Shown piece by piece: positions 8,467 through 18,445 of a stretch of 38,327 nucleotides of DNA. The stretch is from DATFDN01 sp049591635 (GTDB lineage: Bacteria > Pseudomonadota > Alphaproteobacteria > Acetobacterales > Acetobacteraceae): positions 1 through 38,327 of the forward strand of contig JBAWFF010000357.1 of NCBI GenBank assembly GCA_049591635.1. Direction: 5' to 3'. The notes under the pieces were generated by a model. The model had not been told where the DNA came from and did no database searches. It was given only the letters and a program-made list of their open reading frames with translations. Within the stretch, counting starts at the first letter, position 1. The number at the start of each line of letters is the position of its first letter. Both the position numbers and the translations under genes were made by a program.

Positions 8467-9069
8467 ATGCTCCTTCGCCGTACAACCCTTGCCTTGACTG
8501 CCGCCTGCCTCATCGCTGGCGTCTCGCCGGTTCGGGCTCAGAGCACCGACCAGGCATCCGCCTTCGTTCAGAGCCTGGGCACAAGGCTGACCGGCATCAT
8601 CAATGGACCGGGCTCGACCGAACAGAAAAGCGCGGCGTTGACGCGCATTATCGACACCGATGTGGATGTCTCCGGAGTGGGGCGATTTGTCCTTGGGCGC
8701 TTCTGGCGTCTCGCGACTCCGCAGCAGCAAGCCGAGTACGAGACTTTGTTCCACAAGGTGCTGATCGCCAGCATCACCAGCAAGATCGGTGATTATGAAG
8801 GCGTACGGTTTACCATCGGCCGCACGACCTCCAGGCCGGAGGGCGAAGTGGTTTCCAGCACGATCGTCGGACCAAAGAAGCCATCCGCTTCGGTCGACTG
8901 GGTCGTCCGTCAGGTCGACGGCAGCCCTAAAATAGTCGACGTCCTGGCCGAGGGGACTTCCCTGCGACTGACCCAACGCGACGACTATAATTCATTCCTG
9001 GTCCAGCATCACGACAATGTCCAGGCGCTCCTGGACGCGATGCGGCGGCAAGCGAGCGAAAATGGGTGA
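8467..9069 (+). CDS. mlaC: MlaC-like periplasmic phospholipid-binding protein
   Basis: A periplasmic carrier of the MlaC/Ttg2D family, shuttling phospholipids between MlaA and the inner-membrane complex. The 200-residue protein has a signal peptide with probable cleavage after VRA (residue 24). The body shows the family pattern: DVSGVGRFVLGRFWR, then FHKVLIASITSKIG and VDWVVRQVDGSPKIVDVLAEG. HpnM of hopanoid loci belongs to the same superfamily, but no hopanoid genes are nearby and pairing with mlaA favours MlaC. It ends 4 bp from the convergent acetyltransferase gene. Confidence 0.9.
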   Translation: MLLRRTTLALTAACLIAGVSPVRAQSTDQASAFVQSLGTRLTGIINGPGSTEQKSAALTRIIDTDVDVSGVGRFVLGRFWRLATPQQQAEYETLFHKVLIASITSKIGDYEGVRFTIGRTTSRPEGEVVSSTIVGPKKPSASVDWVVRQVDGSPKIVDVLAEGTSLRLTQRDDYNSFLVQHHDNVQALLDAMRRQASENG

Positions 9070-9073
9070 GAGG

Positions 9074-9583
9074 TCAAGGCCGGAGACTCTCGTAGAGCAC
9101 CATCCGATAGCCTCGTTGGAGGAATGCGCCCGCTTGGATCATGCCGATCCCGCCGAGGACGGTGCGAGAGGCAATATTGCTCTCACGGGCAACCGCCACG
9201 ACGCGGCGAAGACCGGCACGGTCATGACCGAAGCGTAGAGCTGCGCCGGCCGCCTCTCGCGCGAAACCCTGCCCGTGCACCTCCGGCCAAAGAGCAAAAC
9301 GCAAGGCGACTTCTCGATTGTCCGGACGCCGCATGAAGCCGGTGATGCCCAAAAATGTTCCGTCCGCCCGAACCGACCAAATTCCGCAGCCTCGGGCACC
9401 CCAGAAGGCGATATCCTCGGCGAGTTCCTCGGCGGTCCGGACCGGCGCTCGCACGCCCCCGAGCATGATCGCGAAGACCCGCGGATCAGCCTTCAGTGCT
9501 TGAAGATCCGGGAGATCGGCCCAGCTCACCGGAACCATCTCCAGCCGCGGGGTTCTGACGATCCAGGCCGGGTTGGGCGTCAA
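9074..9583 (-). CDS. GNAT-family N-acetyltransferase (RimJ/RimL-like)
   Basis: A 169-residue acetyl-CoA-dependent acetyltransferase of the Acetyltransf_3 (RimJ/RimL) subgroup. RTPRLEMVPVSWADL is the usual N-terminal strand. The acetyl-CoA-binding region reads HGQGFAREAAGAALRFG, and ARESNIASRTVLGGIGM is the typical C-terminal segment. The substrate cannot be read from sequence; candidates include N-termini of proteins or small amines. It lies 11 nt downstream of ettA on the same strand and may be cotranscribed with it. Confidence 0.88.
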   Translation of the reverse strand: MTPNPAWIVRTPRLEMVPVSWADLPDLQALKADPRVFAIMLGGVRAPVRTAEELAEDIAFWGARGCGIWSVRADGTFLGITGFMRRPDNREVALRFALWPEVHGQGFAREAAGAALRFGHDRAGLRRVVAVARESNIASRTVLGGIGMIQAGAFLQRGYRMVLYESLRP

Positions 9584-9594
9584 GCGCGTGGCGG

Positions 9595-11274
<1,680 letters not shown>

Positions 11275-11351
11275 CCGGCGGCGGCTCCTGCGGGCTTCGG
11301 GGAGCGTTCTATGTGGCGATGCGGACGCCGACAACCAACGCCCGATCGCGA

Positions 11352-11425
11352 TGCGCCCGGCAGGGCTCGAACCTGCAACCAGACCGTTATGAGCGGCCCG
11401 CTCTGACCAGTTGAGCTACGGGCGC
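11352..11425 (-). tRNA. tRNA with anticodon CAU, probably tRNA-Ile2, otherwise elongator tRNA-Met
   Basis: A full cloverleaf folds from the minus strand. The acceptor stem is GCGCCCG/CGGGCGC with discriminator A, the D stem is GCTC/GAGC, the anticodon stem is GGCCG/CGGTC around loop CTCATAA, and the T arm is GCAGG-TTCGAGC-CCTGC. The anticodon is CAT. C4:G69 and C5:G68 in the acceptor stem match the E. coli tRNA-Ile2 determinants for the lysidine synthetase TilS. On that basis Ile2 (reading AUA) is favoured over elongator Met. It is not an initiator. CCA is not encoded. Confidence 0.95.
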
Positions 11426-11589
11426 ACGCACGCGGGTTTTGACGCGAGGGGCCCGGTTCGCGCAAGGGCGGGCGTCCGTTTCGCGATCCGGCGGATTTGC
11501 CTCACGTTCCTCCATCTGGCATAGGGCGCCACCCTTCCCAGCGTGGCCCCCGAATCGGGGGGCCGCGCGCCCGCCAGGAACCGTTCCCA

Positions 11590-13689
11590 ATGCCCTTCGC
11601 CTTCGTTCTCATCATCATTTGTGGCGTGCTGGCGCTGATCTACGGCTTGGTCACCAGCCGCCAGGTCCTCGCCGCGGACGCCGGGACCGCCCGGATGCAG
11701 GAGATTGCGGCGGCGATCCAGGAAGGCGCCCGCGCCTACCTCAACCGCCAATACGTCACCATCGCCATTGTCGGCGCGCTGGTGATGATCTTCCTCGGGT
11801 TCACGCTGGGGTACCTGGTCGCTATCGGGTTCCTCATCGGCGCGGTGCTGTCCGCCTGCGCCGGCTATGTCGGCATGAACGTCTCCGTCCGCGCCAACGT
11901 GCGCACCGCCCAGGCGTCGCGCCGCGGGCTCGCCGCCGGCCTCGAGATCTCCTTCAAGTCTGGCGCCGTCACCGGGTTGCTGGTGGTCGGCCTCGGGCTA
12001 CTCGGCGTGACCTGCTATTACCTCATCCTGCGCGGCGCGATGGCCGGCCGCGACCTTCGCCAGATCATGGAGGCGATGGTCGGGCTGGCATTCGGCGCGA
12101 GCCTGATCTCGATCTTCGCCCGGCTCGGCGGCGGCATCTTCACCAAGGGCGCCGATGTCGGCGCCGACCTGGTGGGCAAGGTCGAGGCTGGAATCCCCGA
12201 GGATGACCCCCGCAACCCGGCGGTGATCGCCGACAACGTGGGCGACAACGTCGGCGACTGCGCCGGCATGGCGGCCGATTTGTTCGAGACCTACGTGGTA
12301 ACCATTGTCGCCACCATGCTGCTGAGCGCGATCTTCTTCACCCCCGGGATACGGGATTCGCTGATGATCGTGCCGCTAGGCATCGGCGCCATCTGCATTC
12401 TGACCTCGATCATCGGCACCTATTTCGTACGGCTCGGCGCCGACAACGGGATCATGTGGGCCCTCTACAAGGGCTTGCTGGTGACCGGGGCTTTGTCGGT
12501 CCTGGGCATCGCCGGCGTGCTCGCCTGGTTCACCGGCTTCACGTCCCCGCTGGCCCTGATCGGCGGCGGGACGTTGACCGGGCTCGATCTGTTCATCTGC
12601 GCCCTCGTCGGCCTCGGCGTCACCGGCGCAATCGTCGTCGTCACCGAATACTACACCTCAACCGAATACCGCCCGGTGCGGAGCATCGCGCAAAGCTCCA
12701 CCACGGGACATGGCACGAACGTCATCCAGGGCCTTGCCGTGTCGATGGAGGCGACGGCGGCGCCGGTGATCGCGATCTGCATCGGCATCATCATCTCGTT
12801 CATGGCGGCGGGCCTCTACGGGATCGCCATCGCGGCAACGACGATGCTCGCGCTGGCCGGCATGATCGTGGCACTCGACGCCTACGGGCCGGTCACCGAC
12901 AACGCCGGCGGCATCGCCGAGATGGCCGACTTGCCGCCCGAGGTGCGGGTCACGACCGACGCGCTCGACGCGGTCGGCAACACCACCAAGGCGGTGACGA
13001 AGGGCTACGCGATCGGCTCCGCCGGCTTCGCCTCCTTGGTGTTGTTCGCGGCCTACACTCAGGATTTGCGCTATTATTTCCCGCACCTAACCGTGCCCTT
13101 CGAGTTGGAGGACCCGTTCGTGGTCGTCGGGCTGTTCATCGGCGCGCTGCTCCCGTACCTGTTCGCCTCGATGGGAATGACGGCGGTGGGCCGCGCGGCG
13201 GGCGCCGTGGTGGTCGAGGTGCGTCGGCAATTCCGTGAGCTTCCGGGGATCATGGAAGGCCGCGACAAGCCGGAATATGGCCGCGCCGTCGACATGCTGA
13301 CCAAGGCGGCGATCCGCGAGATGATCGTGCCATCGCTGCTGCCCGTGCTCGCACCGGTTATTCTTTGGCTCATCATCTGGGGAATCGGCGGGCGCGTCGC
13401 CGCGTTCACCGCGCTCGGCGCGATGCTACTCGGAACGATCGTCAGCGGGCTGTTCGTCGCGATCTCAATGACGGCGGGCGGCGGGGCGTGGGACAACGCC
13501 AAGAAATACATCGAGGAGGGCCATCACGGCGGCAAGGGCTCGGAGGCGCACAAGGCCGCCGTCACTGGCGACACCGTCGGCGATCCCTACAAGGATACGG
13601 CGGGACCGGCGGTGAACCCGATGATCAAGATCACCAACATCGTCGCCCTGCTGCTGCTGGCGATCCTCGCCGGATGGATGCATCCGTAA
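11590..13689 (+). CDS. hppA: K+-independent membrane H+-translocating pyrophosphatase
   Basis: Couples pyrophosphate hydrolysis to proton pumping across the inner membrane. It has 699 residues and about 16 membrane segments. The pyrophosphate-binding motif DVGADLVGKVE (189-199), the acidic DNVGDNVGDCAGMAADLFE stretch (215-233) and the C-terminal GDTVGDPYKDTAGPA motif are present. In GNTTKAVTKGYAIGS, Lys467 takes the place of the Ala of K+-dependent enzymes, marking the K+-independent, proton-pumping class. The start ATG at 11590 gives the normal N-terminus; the frame is open upstream to 11497 without support. Confidence 0.96.
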   Translation: MPFAFVLIIICGVLALIYGLVTSRQVLAADAGTARMQEIAAAIQEGARAYLNRQYVTIAIVGALVMIFLGFTLGYLVAIGFLIGAVLSACAGYVGMNVSVRANVRTAQASRRGLAAGLEISFKSGAVTGLLVVGLGLLGVTCYYLILRGAMAGRDLRQIMEAMVGLAFGASLISIFARLGGGIFTKGADVGADLVGKVEAGIPEDDPRNPAVIADNVGDNVGDCAGMAADLFETYVVTIVATMLLSAIFFTPGIRDSLMIVPLGIGAICILTSIIGTYFVRLGADNGIMWALYKGLLVTGALSVLGIAGVLAWFTGFTSPLALIGGGTLTGLDLFICALVGLGVTGAIVVVTEYYTSTEYRPVRSIAQSSTTGHGTNVIQGLAVSMEATAAPVIAICIGIIISFMAAGLYGIAIAATTMLALAGMIVALDAYGPVTDNAGGIAEMADLPPEVRVTTDALDAVGNTTKAVTKGYAIGSAGFASLVLFAAYTQDLRYYFPHLTVPFELEDPFVVVGLFIGALLPYLFASMGMTAVGRAAGAVVVEVRRQFRELPGIMEGRDKPEYGRAVDMLTKAAIREMIVPSLLPVLAPVILWLIIWGIGGRVAAFTALGAMLLGTIVSGLFVAISMTAGGGAWDNAKKYIEEGHHGGKGSEAHKAAVTGDTVGDPYKDTAGPAVNPMIKITNIVALLLLAILAGWMHP

Positions 13690-13716
13690 TCATAAGCGCC
13701 ACGCCGGCCCGGCGCG

Positions 13717-13860
13717 GTGTGTACAAATCGGGCTTCGATGCCCGCCCGTCGCGTACATCCTGGCACGCGGCGCTACTCGGTCGTGTACATCTTTCGCAGG
13801 TGCGAACGAATTCCGTGTATATAAAGACGCCCGCCTGGCGGAATGTGTGTACTCAAATCC
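13717..13860. repeat. Five-unit repeat array with exact 32-bp period between hppA and dnaA
   Basis: GTAC/GTAT cores begin at 13721, 13753, 13785, 13817 and 13849, exactly 32 bp apart. Each sits in a variant of GTGTACA; the two outer units read TGTGTACAAATC and TGTGTACTCAAATC. The middle unit carries the inverted repeat TTCGCA-GG-TGCGAA (13793-13806). Inter-core sequences otherwise differ. The stretch fills the gap between the convergent hppA and dnaA 3' ends. A related array lies at 32571-32716. It may be a solo transposon end with several transposase sites or a phased protein-binding array. A small hairpin CCGCCTGGCGG (13831-13841) followed on the minus strand by CTTTATAT could help end dnaA transcription. 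Confidence 0.75.
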
Positions 13861-13869
13861 CGAGTAAGG

Positions 13870-15318
13870 CTACGATTCCAGCATCCGGCGCAGCAATTCC
13901 ACGTCCTCGGCGAACCCAACGTCCCGCTCCATCAGCTCCGCCACCCGGGAGACGGCGTGCATCACCGTGGTGTGGTCGCGGTTGCCGAATTTGCGCCCGA
14001 TCTCGGGCAGGCTGCGACTGGTAAGCTGTTTCGCTAGAAACATCGCCACCTGGCGCGGGCGCGCGACCGCGCGCGCCCGCCGGGCAGAGGACATGTCGGT
14101 CAATCGGATGTTGTAGTGCTCGGCGACCTTGCGCTGGATCTCGTCGATCGTCACGCGCCGGTCATGCGCCTTCAGGATGTCGTGCAACACTTCCTGCGTG
14201 GCGTCGAGCGTGACTGGGCGGCCGAACAGGTTGGCGTGCGCGATCAATCGGTTGAGCGCGCCCTCCAGTTCCCGGACATTGCTCGTGATCTTGTGGGCCA
14301 GGAACTCCATCACCTTGTGCGGAACCGGAACACCCGACCGCGCCGCCTTCGCCTCCAGGATGGAGATCCGCAGTTCAAACGTCGTCGAGTGCAGGTCGGC
14401 GACCATGCCGCAGCCCAGCCGCGTGCGCAGCCGGTCTTCCAACCCCGAGAGATCGGACGGCGACTTGTCGGCCGAGACGACGATCTGCTTGCCGGCATCG
14501 ACGAGCGCGTTGAACGTGTGGAAGAATTCTTCCTGGGTGTTGTCCTTGCCGATCAGGAATTGCAAATCGTCGATCATCAGCACATCGACGCTGCGAAGCT
14601 GCTCCTTGAACTCCATCGTCGATTGGCTGCGGATCGCGGCGATGAAGCGATACATGAATTTCTCGGCTGACATGTACGCGACGCTGGACGGCCGCGCCGG
14701 CTGTCCGGAACCGGTCAACTCCCAGGCGATGGCGTGCATCAGGTGCGTCTTACCGAGCCCGACGCCGCCGTAGAGGAACAGCGGGTTGAAGCCGGTGCTC
14801 GCCGGCTGCTCGGCGACGCGGCGCGCGCACGCGTAAGCGAACTCGTTCGGCTTGCCGACGACAAAACCGTCGAACGTGAATCGCTGGTCCAGTGCCGCCG
14901 CGGCCTCCGTCCGTGCCTCCGCACGGTCCTCAAATCGCGCTGAAGCCTTGGTGCGAAGCAGCGCCGGAGAGACGATCGGACTCTCGGCATCGTCGCGCGC
15001 CACGGCGGCGAGGCCGACCCGGATGTCGACCCGGCGCACGGCCGCGTTCTCCGCCTGCCACAGGGCGCTGATCCGAGCCCCATAATGTTCGCGCACCCAA
15101 TCGCGGTGAAACCGGTTCGGCAGCTGAACGGTGATCTCGTCGCCATCAAGACCGGCGAGCGTCATGTGGCGAAGCCAGGAGCGGTACTCGCCATCCCCGA
15201 CCTCCGATTGCAGCCGGGTTCGGATACGGTCCCACTGCGCCGAAAGCTGGGGAGATTGGCCGCCGTCTGGGTCCGTACCTGCCACTGGGCGCTCCATGAA
15301 ATCGCTATCTGACGCCAC
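13870..15318 (-). CDS. dnaA: Chromosomal replication initiator DnaA
   Basis: An AAA+ ATPase that opens the replication origin. It has 482 residues. Domain I (about 25-100) binds helicase and partner proteins. Domain III has Walker A GGVGLGKT (184-191), Walker B VLMIDD (246-251) and the ISM helix region. Domain IV ends with the DnaA-box-recognising DHTTVMHAV (about 448-456). The start is GTG at 15318, with GAGG 9 nt upstream; an internal ATG at 15297 lacks a ribosome-binding site. It lies downstream of rpsT on the same strand, a common alphaproteobacterial order. Confidence 0.96.
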   Translation of the reverse strand: MASDSDFMERPVAGTDPDGGQSPQLSAQWDRIRTRLQSEVGDGEYRSWLRHMTLAGLDGDEITVQLPNRFHRDWVREHYGARISALWQAENAAVRRVDIRVGLAAVARDDAESPIVSPALLRTKASARFEDRAEARTEAAAALDQRFTFDGFVVGKPNEFAYACARRVAEQPASTGFNPLFLYGGVGLGKTHLMHAIAWELTGSGQPARPSSVAYMSAEKFMYRFIAAIRSQSTMEFKEQLRSVDVLMIDDLQFLIGKDNTQEEFFHTFNALVDAGKQIVVSADKSPSDLSGLEDRLRTRLGCGMVADLHSTTFELRISILEAKAARSGVPVPHKVMEFLAHKITSNVRELEGALNRLIAHANLFGRPVTLDATQEVLHDILKAHDRRVTIDEIQRKVAEHYNIRLTDMSSARRARAVARPRQVAMFLAKQLTSRSLPEIGRKFGNRDHTTVMHAVSRVAELMERDVGFAEDVELLRRMLES

Positions 15319-15646
15319 CGTGAATTGCCTCGTCGTCTCCGGCTCTCGCGGCCGTTCGAACGCTTCGCATCAACCCTGCCAGCCGGCGGGCGAAAGCATG
15401 ATCCGCATAACAGTTAGCTAACCGCGCTAACGATACAGTAACGAGTATGACATCGCGGGAAGCAGGATCAATGGATTTTTCGGCCAAAATCCGTGTGACC
15501 GAATCCTATTCTTGCTTGCTTGTGGTCTTGTTGTTCGACACGTCGGCCAATACAGGACCACGCCTCTGACGTGCTGCCATGCCAACCGCGAATACGAGAG
15601 TATCGCCCTTGTAACCGCCCCCGTCAACAGGGGAGCGCGCGGGCGT
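15319..15646. other. dnaA-rpsT intergenic region
   Basis: This 328-bp stretch should carry the dnaA promoter. It is more AT-rich than its surroundings at 15400-15500. It holds GTTAGCTAAC (15413-15422) followed by GCTAAC (15426-15431), and an inverted repeat GGATTTT/AAAATCC (15473-15492) around a 6-nt loop. No match to the DnaA box TTATNCACA was found here or in the hppA-dnaA gap, so there is no support for placing oriC in either. No clear -35/-10 pair could be assigned. Confidence 0.5.
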
Positions 15647-15916
15647 TCAAACCGCGGTCATCGCCTTGACGCGGGCCGACAGGCGCGACAGCCGGCGGGA
15701 GACGGTGTTGCGGTGGATGACGCCCTTGCCCGATGCGCGTTGCATCTCCGGCTGCGCGGCGCGCAGGGCCGCTGCCGCGACCGCCTTGTCGCCTCCCGTG
15801 ATCGCCACCTCCACCTTTTTTATGAAGGTCCGCATCCGCGAGGTACGCGCCTGGTTGCGCGCCGTACGGCGGGCGGTCTGACGGATGCGCTTGCGCGCCG
15901 AAGCGGTGTTGGCCAT
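15647..15916 (-). CDS. rpsT: 30S ribosomal protein S20
   Basis: A primary 16S rRNA-binding protein of the small subunit. The 89-residue, Arg/Lys-rich, helical protein opens MANTASARKRIRQTARRTAR, the S20 hallmark (Ala-Asn-Thr/His-x-Ser-Ala-x-Lys). The start at 15916 fits this N-terminus; the frame continues to 15934. It lies between the enoyl-CoA hydratase and dnaA genes on the same strand, the usual rpsT-dnaA linkage in this class. Confidence 0.95.
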   Translation of the reverse strand: MANTASARKRIRQTARRTARNQARTSRMRTFIKKVEVAITGGDKAVAAAALRAAQPEMQRASGKGVIHRNTVSRRLSRLSARVKAMTAV

Positions 15917-16003
15917 GCGTTCGGTTCGTCCCAATCAAAGGCAAAGGCGGAAGGGGGCGGTTCTAGGCACCGCTCCCACGCCCGTCAAGCAAGCCGCGAG
16001 GGA

Positions 16004-16786
16004 TCACCCGCGCCGGAACGTCGGCTTGCGCTTCTCCACGAATGCCGCCATCCCCTCGCGCTGATCCGGCGTGCCGAACAGTGACAGGAACAGCGCCCGC
16101 TCGTGACGCACGCCCTCTATCAGCGTGGTCTCGAACGCGCGGTTCACCGCCTGCTTGGCGAGCGCGACGGCGACCGGCGACAGCGCGGCGACCTTCTCGG
16201 CCACCTTGATCGCCTCGGCCACGAGTTGGTCCGCGGCGACGACGCGCGACACGAGGTTGGCGCGCTCGGCCTCGGCGGCATCCATGAAACGGGCGGTGAG
16301 GATCATTTCCATCGCCTTTGACTTGCCGACCGCGCGGGTCAGGCGCTGCGTGCCACCGGAGCCGGGAATCACGCCGAGATTGATCTCCGGCTGGCCGAAC
16401 TTCGCGGTGTCGGCTGCCAGGATCATATCGCACATCATCGCGAGTTCGCACCCGCCGCCCAGCGCGAACCCGGCTACGGCGGCGATGACGGGCTTCTTGA
16501 TCCGCAGCACGGTCTCCCACCCACGGCCGATGAAATCCTCCAGCAGCGCCTCGGGATGGGTGCGGACACGCATCTCCTTGATGTCGGCACCGGCGGCGAA
16601 CGCCTTTTCGTTGCCGGTGATGACGATCGCTCCGATCGCCTTGTCGGCGTCGAAAGCGAGCAACTGGGTGCCCAGTTCGCCCATCAGCTGGTCGCACAGC
16701 GCGTTCAGCGCGGCCGGCCGGTGCAGTCGGATCAGCCCGACCGCGCCGTGCGTCTCGACCTGGATCATCTCGAAGCCTTCGGCCAT
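16004..16786 (-). CDS. Enoyl-CoA hydratase (crotonase family)
   Basis: Hydrates 2-enoyl-CoA in fatty-acid beta-oxidation or related pathways. The 260-residue length is typical of monofunctional crotonases. The oxyanion-hole segment GADIKEM (66-72) and ALGGGCELAMMCD with Glu114 are present. PEINLGVIPGSGGTQRL contains Glu134, so both catalytic glutamates are there with the correct 20-residue spacing (Glu144/Glu164 in rat crotonase). The chain-length preference cannot be read. It lies between mutM and rpsT on the same strand, an arrangement recurrent in Rhodospirillales, though no functional link to replication is evident. Confidence 0.92.
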   Translation of the reverse strand: MAEGFEMIQVETHGAVGLIRLHRPAALNALCDQLMGELGTQLLAFDADKAIGAIVITGNEKAFAAGADIKEMRVRTHPEALLEDFIGRGWETVLRIKKPVIAAVAGFALGGGCELAMMCDMILAADTAKFGQPEINLGVIPGSGGTQRLTRAVGKSKAMEMILTARFMDAAEAERANLVSRVVAADQLVAEAIKVAEKVAALSPVAVALAKQAVNRAFETTLIEGVRHERALFLSLFGTPDQREGMAAFVEKRKPTFRRG

Positions 16787-16819
16787 GCCGCCCTCACTCT
16801 TGAATCCCCGGCCTTCTAT

Positions 16820-17662
16820 CTACCGCTGGGTACGCGGGCAATAGAACGTGGCGCGGCCCGACTGGACGATCCGGCGCACCCCCGCGCAGCCCGGTGGGCC
16901 GGGGCATCGCTCGCAGGCGGCTCCCTCGCGCCCATAGACCCGCCAGGCGTGCTGGAAATAGCCGAGCGCGCCATCCGGCTGCACGTAGTCGCGCAGGCTG
17001 GACCCGCCGGCGGCGATCGCCTCGTTCAGCGTCTCCTTGATCGCCGGCACCAGCCGGCGCGCCCGCTCCGCGCCCACGCTCCGCGCGAGCCGCCTCGGGC
17101 TGACGCCGGCGCGAAACAGCGCCTCGCTCACGTAGATATTGCCAAGCCCGGCGACGACGCCCTGATCGAGCAGCGCCGCCTTGATCGGCGTCCGCCGCCC
17201 GGCGAGCGCGGCCGCCAGCACGTCCGGGGTAAACGCATCATCCAACGGCTCCGGCCCCAACCCCGCCAGCAGCCGGTGCGCGTCCTCCTTCGCGGTCGGC
17301 ACCAGATCGACCATGCCGAAGCGGCGCGGATCGACGAAGCCGATCCGCCATCCGTCCTCGGTCTCCAGCGCGATATGCTCGTGCAGGATCATGGAACCAG
17401 ACGGCCGGATCGGCGTGATGTTGAAGCGCCCCGACATGCCGAGATGCAGCAGCACGCTGTCGCCGCCTTCGAGGCGCATGAGGATGTACTTGGCGCGCCG
17501 GCGAAAGCCCACGACCCGCGCCCCGGTCAACCGCGCGACCAGCCCAACAGGCAACGGCCAGCGCAGATCGGGCCGGCGTGCCTCGGCGCGCGCGATCACG
17601 CGCCCTTCCACCCGAGCACGCAGGCCTCGCATCACGGTCTCGACTTCGGGGAGTTCCGGCAT
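16820..17662 (-). CDS. mutM: Formamidopyrimidine-DNA glycosylase (8-oxoG repair), variant zinc finger
   Basis: Excises 8-oxoguanine and formamidopyrimidines and nicks the abasic site. The 280-residue protein starts MPELPEVE, giving the catalytic Pro2 and Glu3, which fixes the start at 17662. The H2TH domain and the C-terminal GRATFY loop with a lesion-binding Arg are present. The zinc finger is unusual: the last Cys of the normal CxxC...CxxC set is Thr278 (CPRTQR). Cysteines are at 250, 253, 259 and 275, so four ligands remain but in altered spacing. It diverges from ubiE with 30 bp between the two ATGs. Confidence 0.94.
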   Translation of the reverse strand: MPELPEVETVMRGLRARVEGRVIARAEARRPDLRWPLPVGLVARLTGARVVGFRRRAKYILMRLEGGDSVLLHLGMSGRFNITPIRPSGSMILHEHIALETEDGWRIGFVDPRRFGMVDLVPTAKEDAHRLLAGLGPEPLDDAFTPDVLAAALAGRRTPIKAALLDQGVVAGLGNIYVSEALFRAGVSPRRLARSVGAERARRLVPAIKETLNEAIAAGGSSLRDYVQPDGALGYFQHAWRVYGREGAACERCPGPPGCAGVRRIVQSGRATFYCPRTQR

Positions 17663-17692
17663 GGATGGCAGGCACGCTATACATGGCGGGGC

Positions 17693-18445
17693 ATGACCGA
17701 CAACCCGGACCAACCGAGCGCCGATTTCGGCTTCCGCCGCGTTCCGGCCGCCGCGAAGAAGGGGCTGGTGCGCGAGGTGTTCGACAGCGTCGCCCCGCGC
17801 TACGACCTGATGAACGATCTGATGTCGCTCGGCGTCCACCGCGCCTGGAAGCGCGTCCTGGTGACCGCGCTCGATCCAAGGCCGTCGCGCGTGCTGCTCG
17901 ATCTGGCCGGCGGGACCGGCGATGTCAGCTTCGGCTGGCTTCGCGCGGGGGGTGGCGAGGTACTGCTGAGCGACGTCAACCCGACGATGCTAGGTGTCGC
18001 CCGCGACCGCGCGCTCGCCCGGGGCATCGTCGCCAATCTGACCTTGCTGGGCGCCGACGCCGAGCATATCCCATTGCCCGATCGCGCGGTCGATCGCGTC
18101 GCCATCGCCTTCGGGCTGCGCAACTGCACCGACAAGGACGCCGTGCTGGCCGAGGCGCGCCGCGTGCTAAAGCCGGGCGGGCGCTTCTTCTGCCTGGAGT
18201 TCAGCCGCGTTCAGGTCGCCGTCCTGGCGCCCGTCTACAAGGCGTGGTCGTTTCAGGTGCTGCCCAGGCTCGGCGGCGCGGTGGCAGGCGACGTCGAGAG
18301 CTACCGCTACCTCGCCGAGAGCATAAGCGTGTTTCCCGATCAGGAGCATCTGGAAGCAATGATGCGCGCGGCCGGCTTCGCGCGCGTCGCCTGGCGCAAC
18401 CTCTCCGGCGGCATCGCCGCGATCCATTCAGGGTGGCGACTTTGA
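17693..18445 (+). CDS. ubiE: Ubiquinone/menaquinone biosynthesis C-methyltransferase UbiE
   Basis: A SAM-dependent C-methyltransferase of ubiquinone synthesis. The 250-residue protein shows the family signature VREVFDSVAPRYDLMNDLMSLGVHRAWK, the SAM-binding DLAGGTGDVSF (70-80), then AFGLRNCTD and RVLKPGGRFFCLEFS, and the end GGIAAIHSGW. The start at 17693 is the first ATG after the mutM divergence point that gives the normal N-terminus. coaBC begins inside its last codons. Confidence 0.95.
   Translation: MTDNPDQPSADFGFRRVPAAAKKGLVREVFDSVAPRYDLMNDLMSLGVHRAWKRVLVTALDPRPSRVLLDLAGGTGDVSFGWLRAGGGEVLLSDVNPTMLGVARDRALARGIVANLTLLGADAEHIPLPDRAVDRVAIAFGLRNCTDKDAVLAEARRVLKPGGRFFCLEFSRVQVAVLAPVYKAWSFQVLPRLGGAVAGDVESYRYLAESISVFPDQEHLEAMMRAAGFARVAWRNLSGGIAAIHSGWRL

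Noticed and set aside
7615..8976. Long minus-strand frame (453 codons) opposite mlaA and mlaC
   Set aside because: The plus-strand proteins have clear signal peptides and family motifs; the antisense frame shows none and reflects high-GC codon bias.
13721..13860. CRISPR-like array between hppA and dnaA
   Set aside because: The shared cores are only about 7-12 bp, the units vary, and no cas genes are present. The period is 32 bp in total, with no room for repeat plus spacer of normal size.
15319..15646. oriC beside dnaA
   Set aside because: No DnaA-box match and only modest AT-richness; short repeats alone are not enough.
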